Below are positions 41,594 to 49,921 of a stretch of DNA of 64,000 nt, one piece after another. Position 1 is the first letter of the stretch, and every line of letters begins with the position of its first letter. The stretch is from contig NZ_JAAVUP010000012.1 of NCBI RefSeq assembly GCF_012163135.1, positions 37,598 to 101,597 of the forward strand, given 5' to 3'. The stretch comes from Neoroseomonas oryzicola. Its GTDB lineage: Bacteria; Pseudomonadota; Alphaproteobacteria; Acetobacterales; Acetobacteraceae. A model generated the notes under the pieces. The model made no database searches. It was given only the letters and a program-made list of their open reading frames with translations, and was not told the origin of the DNA. Made by a program: the position numbers and the translations under genes.

Positions 41594-42954
41594 CCGAAGT
41601 CCGCATGCTGTCGACCAGCGGCATCCTCGGCTACGGCTTTTCCGAGGAAGCGCTGCGCATCGGCATGGAGGCCGCGCCGCATGTCATCGGCGCCGATGGC
41701 GGCAGCACGGATCCGGGTCCGCATTACCTCGGTTCCGGCACCGGCTTCTGCGCTCGGCTCTCGGTCAAGCGCGACCTGCGGCTCATGCTGCTCGCCGCGA
41801 TGGCGGCACGTATCCCCTGCATCATCGGCACTGCTGGCGGTGCGGGCGGCGAGCCGCACCTGCAGGACACGGCCGCCCTGGTCCGCGAGATCGCGCGCGA
41901 GGAGGGCCTTACCTTCCGGATGGCGTTGATCCATGCGGAACAGGACGCGGCAACCTTGAAGGCCGCGGTGGCGGCCGGCCGGACCAAGGCGCTGGCGAAG
42001 CTGCCGCCGCTGGATGACGCGACGATCGACCGGGCCGTGCGCGTGGTCGGCATGATGGGTCCGGAACCCATCATCCGCGCGCTGGATGCCGGCGCGCAGG
42101 TGATCCTGTGCGGCCGCAGCAGCGACCCCGCGCAATGGGCCGCGGTTGCCATCCGTGCCGGGCTGCCCCCGGCGCCGTCGTGGTATGCTGGCAAGATGCT
42201 CGAATGCGGTGCGGAGCCTGCGGTACCGAAAGAGCCGGACTGCCTGCTCGTTACCGTGCGTGATGACCACGTGGTCTGCGAACCGCCCAACCCGGTACGC
42301 CGCTGCACGCCGCTGTCGGTGTCGAACTTCGCGTTGCACGAGAACGCCAGTCCCATCCGCCACGTCGAGCCCGGCGGCATCCTGGACACCGCCGACATCA
42401 GCATCGATGCGGTGACCGATCGCGCCGTTCGCGTCGGCGGCATGCGGTGGACGTCGTCGCCGACCTACACCGTGAAGCTCGAAGGCGTGGAACTGAACGG
42501 CCATCGCACCATGACGGTGTGCGGCACGCGCGATCCGGTGCTGATCGGCCAGATCGACAGCTACCTGGCGGCGCACCGCGATCGCGTGGCGGCCCGCGCC
42601 GCCGCGATCGGCGTCCGTGCCGGCAGCTGGCGGCTCGCGGTCCGGACCTATGGCCGCGATGGCGTGATGGCCGATTGGGAGCCCGAGCGCGACGCCGGAT
42701 CGCCGCACGAACTCGGCTTCGTGCTCGAGGTGGTGGCCGCGGACCAGGAGACGGCGAACACCGTGCTGGCCGTCGCGCGCACGTCACTGTTGCACGCGGA
42801 TTTCCCGGGGCGGCTGTGCAAGGAGGGCAACATGGCCTTCCCCTTCTCGCCGTCCGACATTCCGCTCGGGCCGCATTATCGCTTCAGCATCTTCCACACC
42901 ATGGCGGTGGACGATCCCTGCGCGCCCTTCCCCATCGAATACGAGACCGTCTGA
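41590..42954 (+). CDS. AtuA-like / DUF1446 acyclic terpene utilisation family protein
   Basis: This 454-residue cytoplasmic protein belongs to the AtuA (DUF1446) family, named from Pseudomonas acyclic terpene utilisation but without a proven reaction. It has GADGGSTDPGPHYLGSGTGF, MAARIPCIIGTAGGAGGEPHLQDT, VILCGRSSDPAQWAAVAIRAG, WYAGKMLECG and C-terminal DFPGRLCKEGNMAFPFSPSDI. No acyl-CoA dehydrogenase or geranyl-CoA carboxylase genes are nearby, so the classical Atu pathway is not present. Operon F therefore points to another use. The next gene, DUF4387, is its common partner. Confidence 0.88.
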   Translation: MTEVRMLSTSGILGYGFSEEALRIGMEAAPHVIGADGGSTDPGPHYLGSGTGFCARLSVKRDLRLMLLAAMAARIPCIIGTAGGAGGEPHLQDTAALVREIAREEGLTFRMALIHAEQDAATLKAAVAAGRTKALAKLPPLDDATIDRAVRVVGMMGPEPIIRALDAGAQVILCGRSSDPAQWAAVAIRAGLPPAPSWYAGKMLECGAEPAVPKEPDCLLVTVRDDHVVCEPPNPVRRCTPLSVSNFALHENASPIRHVEPGGILDTADISIDAVTDRAVRVGGMRWTSSPTYTVKLEGVELNGHRTMTVCGTRDPVLIGQIDSYLAAHRDRVAARAAAIGVRAGSWRLAVRTYGRDGVMADWEPERDAGSPHELGFVLEVVAADQETANTVLAVARTSLLHADFPGRLCKEGNMAFPFSPSDIPLGPHYRFSIFHTMAVDDPCAPFPIEYETV

Positions 42955-42955
42955 C

Positions 42956-43282
42956 ATGCCGCGGATCCGTGACATCGCCCAGGTCTGCAAGAGCAAGAAT
43001 GCCGGGCCCTTCCACGTCACCATCGACGTGCTGTTCGAGGATCCCGCGCTCTATGCCCGCGTCAAGGCGACGGGCGTGCTGAACGCGGCGCTTTTCGCGC
43101 GCCTCTATGGCGTGGCGGAGGAGGACGTGCAGTTCAGCCCCTACGATGCTGCATCGGCCTTCAAGGCCACGCTGCCGCGCCTGGTGCCGGCGGGCGACGT
43201 CGGCGACACCGACGTCTATGGCGCGCAGCAGCATGCTCCGCTGCTCGAGGTCGACATACCGCTCAACGACCCGGCTGGTTGA
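42956..43282 (+). CDS. DUF4387 family protein, AtuA partner
   Basis: This 108-residue protein matches the DUF4387 pattern: IRDIAQVCKSKNAGPFHVTIDVLFEDPALYARVKATGVL, then FARLYGV, VQFSPYDAASAFKATLPR and a GDTDVYGAQQHAPLLEVDIP ending. It starts one base after the AtuA-like stop. In many genomes this small domain follows AtuA or is fused to it, so it is likely a subunit or second domain of the same enzyme. The reaction is unknown. It is the last gene of operon F. Confidence 0.88.
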   Translation: MPRIRDIAQVCKSKNAGPFHVTIDVLFEDPALYARVKATGVLNAALFARLYGVAEEDVQFSPYDAASAFKATLPRLVPAGDVGDTDVYGAQQHAPLLEVDIPLNDPAG

Positions 43283-43315
43283 ACCGGTGGCGCGCGCCGG
43301 GCGCGACGGAGCGGC

Positions 43316-43346
43316 TTGTGCCTCCCGACGTAGTCTGCATACAATC
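43316..43346 (+). promoter_or_regulatory. Promoter and GntR-type site before the operon G regulator
   Basis: TTGTGC at 43316-43321 and TACAAT at 43340-43345, 18 bases apart, form a plausible promoter 43 bases before the GntR start. The -10 lies inside GTCTGCATACAATC (43333-43346), which matches the second site at 44078-44091 at 12 of 14 bases. This arrangement suits autorepression by the regulator. Confidence 0.55.
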
Positions 43347-43388
43347 CTCCCGCGCAAGGACCCATCAACCGGAGCGCCGGAAGCGGAG

Positions 43389-44054
43389 ATGGCGACTGCC
43401 TGGGAGCAATCCTACCTGACGCTGCGGCGCCGTCTCGCCGACGGCACCTATCCCGCGGGTTCTCGCCTGCGGGAGGAGGAACTCGCCGCCCAGCTCGGCG
43501 TAAGCCGCACGCCGATACGCGAAGCGCTTCGACGCCTCGATGCGGAGGGCTGGCTGCGCGTCGTCCCGAACCAGGGCGCCTTCGCCGCGTCCTGGTCGCG
43601 GCAGGACATCGAGGAGATCTTCGACCTGCGCGCGCTGCTCGAGGCCCATGCCTGCGAGCAGGCGGCGATGCGGCCGACCCCGGCCGGGATCGCCGCGCTG
43701 AACGCGGCCTGTGCTGCGGGCGAGGCCTCCCTGCCGGCGACGACGCTGGCGGCGGTGGAAGCCGTTTCCGATGCCAATGTCCGGTTCCACCAGACGATCT
43801 GGGAGATGAGCGGGCAGGCACGCACGCGTTCGATGCTGGGCACCCTTGCCGTGCCGCCGATGATCCTTCGAAACTTCCAGCATTTCGACGACGCCAATCT
43901 GCGCCGCAGCCTCGCGCAGCATCGCGAGATGGCGGCCGCGATCGCGTCGCGCAATCCGTCTCTGGCCGGCGCCGTGATGCGCGCGCATGTGGAGGCGGGG
44001 AAGGCGATCTTCCTGGCCGGCACCGCCCAGGGCGCAGCCGGGGCCGCCGCATGA
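43389..44054 (+). CDS. GntR family regulator, FCD type (operon G)
   Basis: This 221-residue regulator starts MATAWEQSYLTLRRRLADGTYPAG at an ATG preceded by GCGGAG. The winged helix continues with SRLREEELAAQLGVSRTPIREALRRLDAEGWLRVVPNQGAFAASW. The FCD domain has EIFDLRALLEAHACEQAA, DANVRFHQTIWEM and LAQHREMAAAIASRNPSLAGAVMRAHVEAG, with the Asp and His residues of the usual metal site. The frame is open further upstream, but that part overlaps the DUF4387 gene and is not protein-like. Its likely targets are the two TGCATACAATC sites before and after it. Confidence 0.92.
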   Translation: MATAWEQSYLTLRRRLADGTYPAGSRLREEELAAQLGVSRTPIREALRRLDAEGWLRVVPNQGAFAASWSRQDIEEIFDLRALLEAHACEQAAMRPTPAGIAALNAACAAGEASLPATTLAAVEAVSDANVRFHQTIWEMSGQARTRSMLGTLAVPPMILRNFQHFDDANLRRSLAQHREMAAAIASRNPSLAGAVMRAHVEAGKAIFLAGTAQGAAGAAA

Positions 44055-45403
44055 CGTCGGGCACATCGAAGGCGCCAGATTGCATACAATCGGGCGTGCC
44101 GAGCGTCGCGGAAGCGCTGGGCGCGATCCAGCGCGGGACCTCCTCGCCCGCGGCGGTGCTCGAGGCGTGCCTGGCGCGCATCGCCGCCCTCGACGACGGG
44201 CTGCACGCCTTCCACCACCTCGATGTGCATGGCGCCCGTGTGCCGACCGCGGGCCCGCTTGCCGGCATTCCCTGGGGCATCAAGGATAATTTCGACGTCG
44301 CCGGTCTGCCCTGCGAGGCCAATTCGCGCCTGCGTGCCGGCCGCCTTGCTACGCGCGATGCCGACATCGTCACGCTCCTGCGCGCCACCGGCGCGCCTCT
44401 TCTGGGCAAGCTCGCGACCTGGGAGTATGGCACCGGCACGGGTGCGGAGCATTTCGACCTCCCGCGGCCGCCGGCGCGCAACCCCTGGGACCGGTCCCGC
44501 TTCACCGGCGGATCCTCGACCGGAACCGGCGTCGCGGTCGCGACGGGCATGGCGCTCTTCGCCATCGGCTCTGACACCACCGGATCGGTGCGGTTGCCCG
44601 CGGCCGCGACAGGTTGCTGCGGCGTCATCATGACGCCGGGCGCACTGCCGATCGACGGCGCGCTGCCCAACACCTATTCCATGGACCGGCCGGGGCCGAT
44701 CACCTGGACCGCGGAGGACGCTGCCATCGTCGTCGATGCGGCGATCGGGACGCGGTTGCGCGCGGCGGGCGCCGGGGGCGCCGCGGGGCTGCGCGTCGGC
44801 GTCCTGCGCGATCCCGGTCCCACCCTGCCGGGCCCCGATGCGGAGATGGCGGCAGCCTTCGAGGAGGGCGTCCGTGTCCTGGCCGGGCTCGGCGCGAAGG
44901 TCAGCGACGCCGCGCTGCCGTGGCCAGCCTCGACCTGCCTCGACGCCGCGCGGATCATCGGCGCCGTGGAATCCGCCTCGATCCATGAGATGGAGTTCCG
45001 CTCCTCCGGCGCCCTGATGGGTGCGGCCCTGCGGGACAAGGTGATGGCTGGCCTCGGTGTCAGCGCCGTGGACTACCTGGCGGCGCAGCGCTTCCGCCGC
45101 GCCTTCACGGACGCGGCCGCAGCGCTCTGGTCCGGATACGACGTGTTGCTCTCCTTCGGCGCGCTCCATCCGCCGCCCCGGCTCGGCGTCGAACCGGAAT
45201 CGAGCGCCTACACGATGGAAACGATGCTGACCCCGGCCAGCCTCGCGGGTCTGCCGGCGATGGTGCAGTGCACGGGTTTCTCCCGCGGCGGGCTTCCGTT
45301 GCATTGGCATCTCATGACGCCCCCCGATCGGGAGGCCGCAATGTTTCGTCTCGCCATGGCCTACGAACGCGCGACGCCGTGGCGTTCGAGGAGGCCGCTG
45401 TGA
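44051..45403 (+). CDS. Amidase signature family protein 1 (operon G)
   Basis: This protein hydrolyses an amide or ureide bond; 450 residues from the ATG that overlaps the GntR stop as ATGA. The catalytic triad is Lys78 (GIPWGIKDNFDVAG), cis-Ser155 (TGGSSTGTG) and nucleophile Ser179 in GSDTTGSVRLPA, where the common DTGGS reads DTTGS. The first 15 residues (MTSGTSKAPDCIQSG) look unlike protein and contain the operator-like site at 44078-44091. A GTG at 44096 would start the protein at VPSVAEALGAIQRG, right where a transcript from that site might begin. The 3' end is firm, the 5' end less so. The substrate is probably what the following ABC transporter imports. Confidence 0.9.
   Translation: MTSGTSKAPDCIQSGVPSVAEALGAIQRGTSSPAAVLEACLARIAALDDGLHAFHHLDVHGARVPTAGPLAGIPWGIKDNFDVAGLPCEANSRLRAGRLATRDADIVTLLRATGAPLLGKLATWEYGTGTGAEHFDLPRPPARNPWDRSRFTGGSSTGTGVAVATGMALFAIGSDTTGSVRLPAAATGCCGVIMTPGALPIDGALPNTYSMDRPGPITWTAEDAAIVVDAAIGTRLRAAGAGGAAGLRVGVLRDPGPTLPGPDAEMAAAFEEGVRVLAGLGAKVSDAALPWPASTCLDAARIIGAVESASIHEMEFRSSGALMGAALRDKVMAGLGVSAVDYLAAQRFRRAFTDAAAALWSGYDVLLSFGALHPPPRLGVEPESSAYTMETMLTPASLAGLPAMVQCTGFSRGGLPLHWHLMTPPDREAAMFRLAMAYERATPWRSRRPL
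44078..44091 (+). promoter_or_regulatory. Second GntR-type site, at the start of the amidase-transporter genes
   Basis: GATTGCATACAATC is an inverted repeat (GATTG/CAATC) around CATA and close to the TTGTATACAA core of FCD-type GntR operators. Its TGCATACAATC part is identical to 43336-43346. TACAAT at 44085-44090 could be a -10, which would place a transcript start near the GTG at 44096 and make that mRNA almost leaderless. Confidence 0.55.
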
Positions 45404-45555
45404 ATCGGGAACCCTGGGCCCAGCGCGCGGCGGAGCTCGCCAAGGCCATGGTGGCGATTGCCGCGCGCATCCCCAGGGACTGGCCCAAGGACCACGCGCC
45501 GGCACATCCGGCCTGCGGCAATGCGACAAACAAGGGAGTGCAGAAGGATGGGTGA
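45400..45555 (+). CDS. Hypothetical 51-residue protein between amidase and receptor
   Basis: A short open frame starts at a GTG overlapping the amidase stop (GTGA) and ends inside the first codons of the receptor gene. It encodes VNREPWAQRAAELAKAMVAI, then AARIPRDWPKDHAPAHPACG and a polar tail. The first half could form an amphipathic helix. Its position after an amidase recalls the small subunits such as AtzG that accompany some amidases, but I see no clear family match. The tight overlaps at both ends are the main support. Confidence 0.45.
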   Translation: MNREPWAQRAAELAKAMVAIAARIPRDWPKDHAPAHPACGNATNKGVQKDG

Positions 45556-47101
45556 ACGGACGACGATGCCCGACGTGGGTCGACGCGGCATCATGGCAGG
45601 GGCGACCGGCATCGCCCTGGGCGCCTTCGGGAGCCCCGTGCTGGCGCAGGGCACGCAGATGCTTCGCATCCGCTTCGGATCGGACATCTCGCAGCTCGAT
45701 CCCGCGAAGATCTTCGGCATCGAGAACCAGTCGGTCGCGACGCATGTCTACAGCGGCCTCGTGAAGTACGACCAGGCGACGAACGCCATCGTCCCGGACA
45801 TCGCGACAGGCCATGAGGTCTCGTCCGACGGCACCGTCTGGACCTTCCGGCTGCGGCCGGGCGTGACATGGCACAAGAATTTCGGCGCCTTCACCTCGGA
45901 CGACGTGAAGTTCTCCTTCGACCGCATCCTGGATCCGGCCACGGGCAGTGCCTATCGCGGCCAACTCGCCGGGTTGAAGGAAGTCCAGGCGCCCGACCCG
46001 ATGACGGTGCGCTTCGTGCTCGAGGCGCCGAATTCGGGCTTCCTGCACAAGCTCTGCGCCTTCAACCAGGGTTGGATCGTCTCGCGCCGCGCGGTCACGG
46101 AGATCGGCGAGCGCTACAGCATGAATCCCATCGGCACCGGTCCCTTCGTCTTCGAGCGCTGGACCACCGGCAACGAGGTCAGGATGAGCGCGAACGCCGC
46201 CTATTTCGGCGGCGCCCCGCAGGTGTCCGAGCTGATGTTCCGCGTGGTGCGCGACGAGACCGCGGCGGCCATCGCGCTCGAGAATCGCGAGCTGGACATC
46301 TTCTTCGCCCTGCAATCGCCCGACGTGATCGATCGGCTGCGCCGCGCCAATGGCGTGACGCTGCTCGACCGGCCGGCGAACAACACCGTCAACCTGGTGC
46401 TCAACACGACGGCCGGGCCGCTGCGCGACGTGCGGGTGCGCCGGGCGATCATGCATGCGATGAACCGCAAGGCGCTGATCGACGGCTTCTTCCGCGGCAC
46501 CAAGACCGAGGCGACGAGCGTCCTCACGCCGACCTTCCAGGAGTATACGGACGAAGGCGTGCCGCGTTACGCCTACGATCCCGACCGCGCGCGCGCCCTG
46601 CTGCGCGAGGCCGGAGTCTCGAACTTCCGCTTCGAGATCACGACGCCGGCGCTCAACCCCTATGACCGTTTCCCCGTGCCGCTCGCCAACGACCTTCAGC
46701 AGGTCGGCATCCAGGCGACGGTGCGCGTGCTGGAACGCGCCGCCTATGGGCAGGCGCGCAGCAGCGGCAACGTGCAGTCCTGCATCACGGCCGTGGTCGG
46801 TCCGCCCGACCCGGACAGCGCGCTGGTGACGCTGTTCCACACGCGTTCGTTCCCGCCGGGCCTCAATACCTCGCGCTATGACCGTGCGGACGACCTGTTG
46901 GCGGAGGCCGCGCGGGCGACCGACATGGCGCAGCGCAAGGCCACCTACGGACGGTTGCTGAAGCAGACCATGGAGGACGTGCCGGTCCTGCCGCTGTTCG
47001 CCGAACAGCTTTTCGTGGCGCACGGCGCGCGCGTGCAGGGCTTCGTGCAGAACAGCCTGTTCACCGTCAACGCGTCGCCCGTGTCGCTGCGCGGCGCCTG
47101 A
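45548..47101 (+). CDS. Peptide-type ABC transporter substrate-binding protein (SBP family 5), operon G
   Basis: This 517-residue periplasmic receptor starts at the ATG 45548, nine bases after AGGGAG. MGERTTMPDVGRRGIMAGAT contains a twin-arginine-type signal, cleaved near VLAQG. The body has FGSDISQLDPAKIFGIENQSVATHVYSGLVKYD, VSSDGTVWTFRLRPGVTWHKNFG, SDDVKFSFDRI, GTGPFVFERWTTG and a C-terminal VLPLFAEQLFVAH. The ATG at 45566 (MPDVGRRG) is an alternative start without a ribosome site. Its stop overlaps the permease ATG by one base. The ligand is likely an amide, a peptide or an N-carbamoyl compound. Confidence 0.92.
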   Translation: MGERTTMPDVGRRGIMAGATGIALGAFGSPVLAQGTQMLRIRFGSDISQLDPAKIFGIENQSVATHVYSGLVKYDQATNAIVPDIATGHEVSSDGTVWTFRLRPGVTWHKNFGAFTSDDVKFSFDRILDPATGSAYRGQLAGLKEVQAPDPMTVRFVLEAPNSGFLHKLCAFNQGWIVSRRAVTEIGERYSMNPIGTGPFVFERWTTGNEVRMSANAAYFGGAPQVSELMFRVVRDETAAAIALENRELDIFFALQSPDVIDRLRRANGVTLLDRPANNTVNLVLNTTAGPLRDVRVRRAIMHAMNRKALIDGFFRGTKTEATSVLTPTFQEYTDEGVPRYAYDPDRARALLREAGVSNFRFEITTPALNPYDRFPVPLANDLQQVGIQATVRVLERAAYGQARSSGNVQSCITAVVGPPDPDSALVTLFHTRSFPPGLNTSRYDRADDLLAEAARATDMAQRKATYGRLLKQTMEDVPVLPLFAEQLFVAHGARVQGFVQNSLFTVNASPVSLRGA

Positions 47102-48042
47102 TGCTGCTCTACGTCGCCCGTTGCGCGGCGCAGCTCGCCGTCGCGCTGGTCGGGATCGTCACGGTGGCCTTCTTCCTGATGAGGGCCATCCCCGGCGATC
47201 CCGCCATCTACATGCTGGGCGACTATGCGACGACCGAGTCGCTCGCGACGCTGCGCGCGCGTCTCGGTCTCGACCTGCCCGTGTGGCAGCAATACGGAAT
47301 GTTCCTGGCCAGCGCGGCGAGGGGCGACCTTGGCGCGTCGGTCGTCACCGGGCAATCCGCGCTGGCGGAGATCTGGTCGGCCGTGCCGCCCTCGGCGGAG
47401 CTGGCCGTCGCAGGCATGTCGATCGCCATCGCCTTCGGGGTGCCGCTCGGCGTCATCGCGGCGGTGCGGCAGGGGACCTACGTCGATGTCGCGGTAATGG
47501 CGCTGGCGCTGGGCGGCATCTCCTTCCCGGTGTTCTGGCTCGGCCTCGTGGCGATCCTCGTCCTCTCGCACGACCTTGGACTCTTTCCGGCCCTCGGCGC
47601 GACGAGCGAGCCGGGCCTGTGGCCGGCGATCCACCACCTGGCGCTGCCGGCGCTGGTCCTGGGCCTGTCCGTCGCCGCCTACATCGCGCGGCTGACGCGA
47701 TCCGCGATGCTGGAGGTGCTGGGCCAGGACCACATCCGCGTGGCCCGCGCCATGGGGGTGCCGGAACGGCGTATCGTCTGGCGCCTCGCGCTGCGCAACG
47801 CATCGATTCCGATCCTCGCGGTCATCGGCGTGACCTTCGCCTGGTCGCTCGGCAACGCCATCCTGGTCGAAGCGGTGTTCAGCCGCCCCGGGCTCGGCTC
47901 GACCATCCTCAAGGCCATCCTGGCGCGCGACTACCAGCTGGTGCAGGCGGGCGTGCTCGTCCTCGCCGCGGCGGTCGTCCTGCTGAACACGCTTCTGGAC
48001 CTGGTCTACGGCGCCATCGACCCGAGGCTTCGCAAGGCATGA
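47101..48042 (+). CDS. Peptide-type ABC transporter permease (DppB-like), operon G
   Basis: This 313-residue permease starts at the ATG that shares a base with the receptor stop (TGATG). It shows RAIPGDPAIYMLGDYAT, LGLDLPVWQQYGMFLASAARGDLGASVVTG, membrane segments around AELAVAGMSIAIAFGVPLG and ISFPVFWLGLVAILVLS. The EAA loop is VARAMGVPERRIVWRLALRNASIPI and the terminus DLVYGAIDPRLRKA. All are standard OppB/DppB features. Confidence 0.93.
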   Translation: MLLYVARCAAQLAVALVGIVTVAFFLMRAIPGDPAIYMLGDYATTESLATLRARLGLDLPVWQQYGMFLASAARGDLGASVVTGQSALAEIWSAVPPSAELAVAGMSIAIAFGVPLGVIAAVRQGTYVDVAVMALALGGISFPVFWLGLVAILVLSHDLGLFPALGATSEPGLWPAIHHLALPALVLGLSVAAYIARLTRSAMLEVLGQDHIRVARAMGVPERRIVWRLALRNASIPILAVIGVTFAWSLGNAILVEAVFSRPGLGSTILKAILARDYQLVQAGVLVLAAAVVLLNTLLDLVYGAIDPRLRKA

Positions 48043-48938
48043 GCGCGACCGTGGACGATATCGAGATCCGCGAGGAAGCGGCTCAGCGCCGGCGGGCCGC
48101 GATCCGCCGCTACGCGAAGCATCCGGGCTTCGTCATCGGGGCCTGCGGCATCCTGGTGCTGCTGGTCGTCGCGCTGCTCGCACCCTGGCTGGCGCCGCAT
48201 TCGCCAACGCGGACCGACCTGATGAACACCCTGGCCCCGCCATCGGCGAGCCACTGGCTCGGGACCGACCAGTTCGGGCGGGATGTGCTGTCGCGGCTGA
48301 TCTACGGCGCGCAGGTCTCGCTGCAGGTCGGCTTCTTCGTCGTCCTGATCTCGCTCTCGGCCGGCACCATCCTCGGCGCCGTGGCGGGCTATGCCGGCGG
48401 ATGGGTGGAACGCGCCCTGGTCGCGGCGATCGACATACTGCTCGCCTTCCCGTCCTTCCTGCTGGCGCTCGCGCTGGTCGCCGCCCGTGGCAATACGCTG
48501 GACTCGATCATCGTCGCCGTAGCGATCGCCTACACGCCGCGCGTCGCGGCGGTGATGCGCTCGGTCGTGCTCACCATCCGGCCGCGACCCTTCATCGAAG
48601 CCTCGCGCGCCATTGGTCTCTCACCCTGGAAGATCATCCTGCGGCACATCATCCCGAACGCGCTGCCGCCGGTGATCGTCGTCGCGACGGTCAGCGCGGC
48701 GACCGCCATCCTGGCGGAGGCGGGCCTGTCCTTCCTCGGTCTCGGCGTGCAGCCGCCCACGCCCACCTGGGGCAATGTTATCGCCGAGGGCCAGACCTCC
48801 ATCACGACCAATCCGCTGATCTCGCTGTCCGCCGGCCTGTGCATCGCCTTCACCGTCATCGTGCTGAACCTGCTGGGCGATGGGCTGCGCGACACGCTCG
48901 ACCCGCAGATGCGGCGCAACACGGGCAAGTTGCTGTGA
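48039..48938 (+). CDS. Peptide-type ABC transporter permease (DppC-like), operon G
   Basis: This 299-residue permease has a charged cytoplasmic N-terminus (MSATVDDIEIREEAAQRRRA), TM1 GFVIGACGILVLLVVALLAPWL, the DppC box HWLGTDQFGRDVLSRLIYGAQVSL, the EAA loop EASRAIGLSPWKIILRHIIPN, GLSFLGLGVQPPTPTWG and the terminus LLGDGLRDTLDPQMRR. The ATG overlaps the previous stop by four bases. It completes the membrane channel of the operon G importer. Confidence 0.93.
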   Translation: MSATVDDIEIREEAAQRRRAAIRRYAKHPGFVIGACGILVLLVVALLAPWLAPHSPTRTDLMNTLAPPSASHWLGTDQFGRDVLSRLIYGAQVSLQVGFFVVLISLSAGTILGAVAGYAGGWVERALVAAIDILLAFPSFLLALALVAARGNTLDSIIVAVAIAYTPRVAAVMRSVVLTIRPRPFIEASRAIGLSPWKIILRHIIPNALPPVIVVATVSAATAILAEAGLSFLGLGVQPPTPTWGNVIAEGQTSITTNPLISLSAGLCIAFTVIVLNLLGDGLRDTLDPQMRRNTGKLL

Positions 48939-49921
48939 CCGCCGCGACCTTCGAACTCCGTGGCCTCACCGCCGCCGTTCCGGGCGAGAAAGGCGCGGTG
49001 CGCCTCGTCGAGGAGGTGTCGCTTTCCGTCCGCGCGGGCGAGACACTGGCGGTGGTGGGTGAGAGTGGTTCCGGCAAGACCGTCACCTTCACCTCGGCCC
49101 TGGGTCTCCTGCCGAAGCCCGGGCGCGTCATCGAGGGGCAGGCGCTTTACAACGGCACCGACCTGCTCAGCCTCGCCCCCGAAGCCCTGCGGCGCGTGCG
49201 CGGCGCGCAGATCGGCATGGTCTTCCAGGATCCGCTGACGGGGCTCAATCCCGTCTTCCGAGTCGGGGACCAGATTGCCGAGGTGCTGCGCGCCCATCTG
49301 CCGATCGGGCGCAGGGAAGCGCGGGACCGCGCCGTGCAGCTGCTCGGGCGCGTGCAGATCCCTGATCCTGCCAGGCGTGTCGACGACTATCCGCACCAGT
49401 TCTCGGGCGGAATGCGCCAGCGCGTGCTGATCGCCATGGCGATCGCCCTTGGGCCACGCGTGCTGATCGCGGACGAACCGACCACGGCGCTCGACGTCAC
49501 GGTCCAGGCCCAGGTCCTCGACCTGCTCTCCGAACTCCGCGAGGAGGAGGGGATGGCCATGGTGCTGATCACCCATGACCTCGGTGTGGTGGCGCGCCAG
49601 GCCGACCGGATCGCCGTCATGTATTCCGGCCGCGTGGTCGAGACGGGCACCGTCGATGAGGTGTTCCGCGCGCCGCGGCATCCCTACACCATCTCCCTGT
49701 TCCGCAGCATTCCGGATCTGGACGCGCCCGCAGGCACGATGCTCGCGCCCATCGCCGGCGCCCCGCCCGATCCGCAGCGACGGCCGGCCGGATGCGCCTT
49801 CGCGCCGCGATGCTTCGCCGCGCGGGAGGCGGATGGATGCATGTCCAGCCGGCCCTTGCTGACAGACGGCGCCCACGCCGTCGCCTGCCACCGGCAGGGC
49901 ATGCTGGAGCAGGCGGCATGA
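48935..49921 (+). CDS. Peptide-type ABC transporter ATP-binding protein (DppD-like), operon G
   Basis: This 328-residue ATPase begins with GTG overlapping the permease stop (GTGA): [20 protein letters not shown]. Walker A is [11 protein letters not shown], the Q-loop [10 protein letters not shown], the signature FSGGMRQR, Walker [14 protein letters not shown] and the H-loop LITHDLGVV. The C-terminal oligopeptide extension carries [17 protein letters not shown], with the usual cysteines except that Phe follows RC where Pro is common. Confidence 0.93.
   Translation: MTAATFELRGLTAAVPGEKGAVRLVEEVSLSVRAGETLAVVGESGSGKTVTFTSALGLLPKPGRVIEGQALYNGTDLLSLAPEALRRVRGAQIGMVFQDPLTGLNPVFRVGDQIAEVLRAHLPIGRREARDRAVQLLGRVQIPDPARRVDDYPHQFSGGMRQRVLIAMAIALGPRVLIADEPTTALDVTVQAQVLDLLSELREEEGMAMVLITHDLGVVARQADRIAVMYSGRVVETGTVDEVFRAPRHPYTISLFRSIPDLDAPAGTMLAPIAGAPPDPQRRPAGCAFAPRCFAAREADGCMSSRPLLTDGAHAVACHRQGMLEQAA

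Noticed and set aside
41590..43282. Naming operon F an acyclic terpene (citronellol/geraniol) pathway from its AtuA-like gene
   Set aside because: The carboxylase, dehydrogenase, hydratase and lyase genes that define that pathway are absent, and the AtuA family is much wider than terpene degraders.
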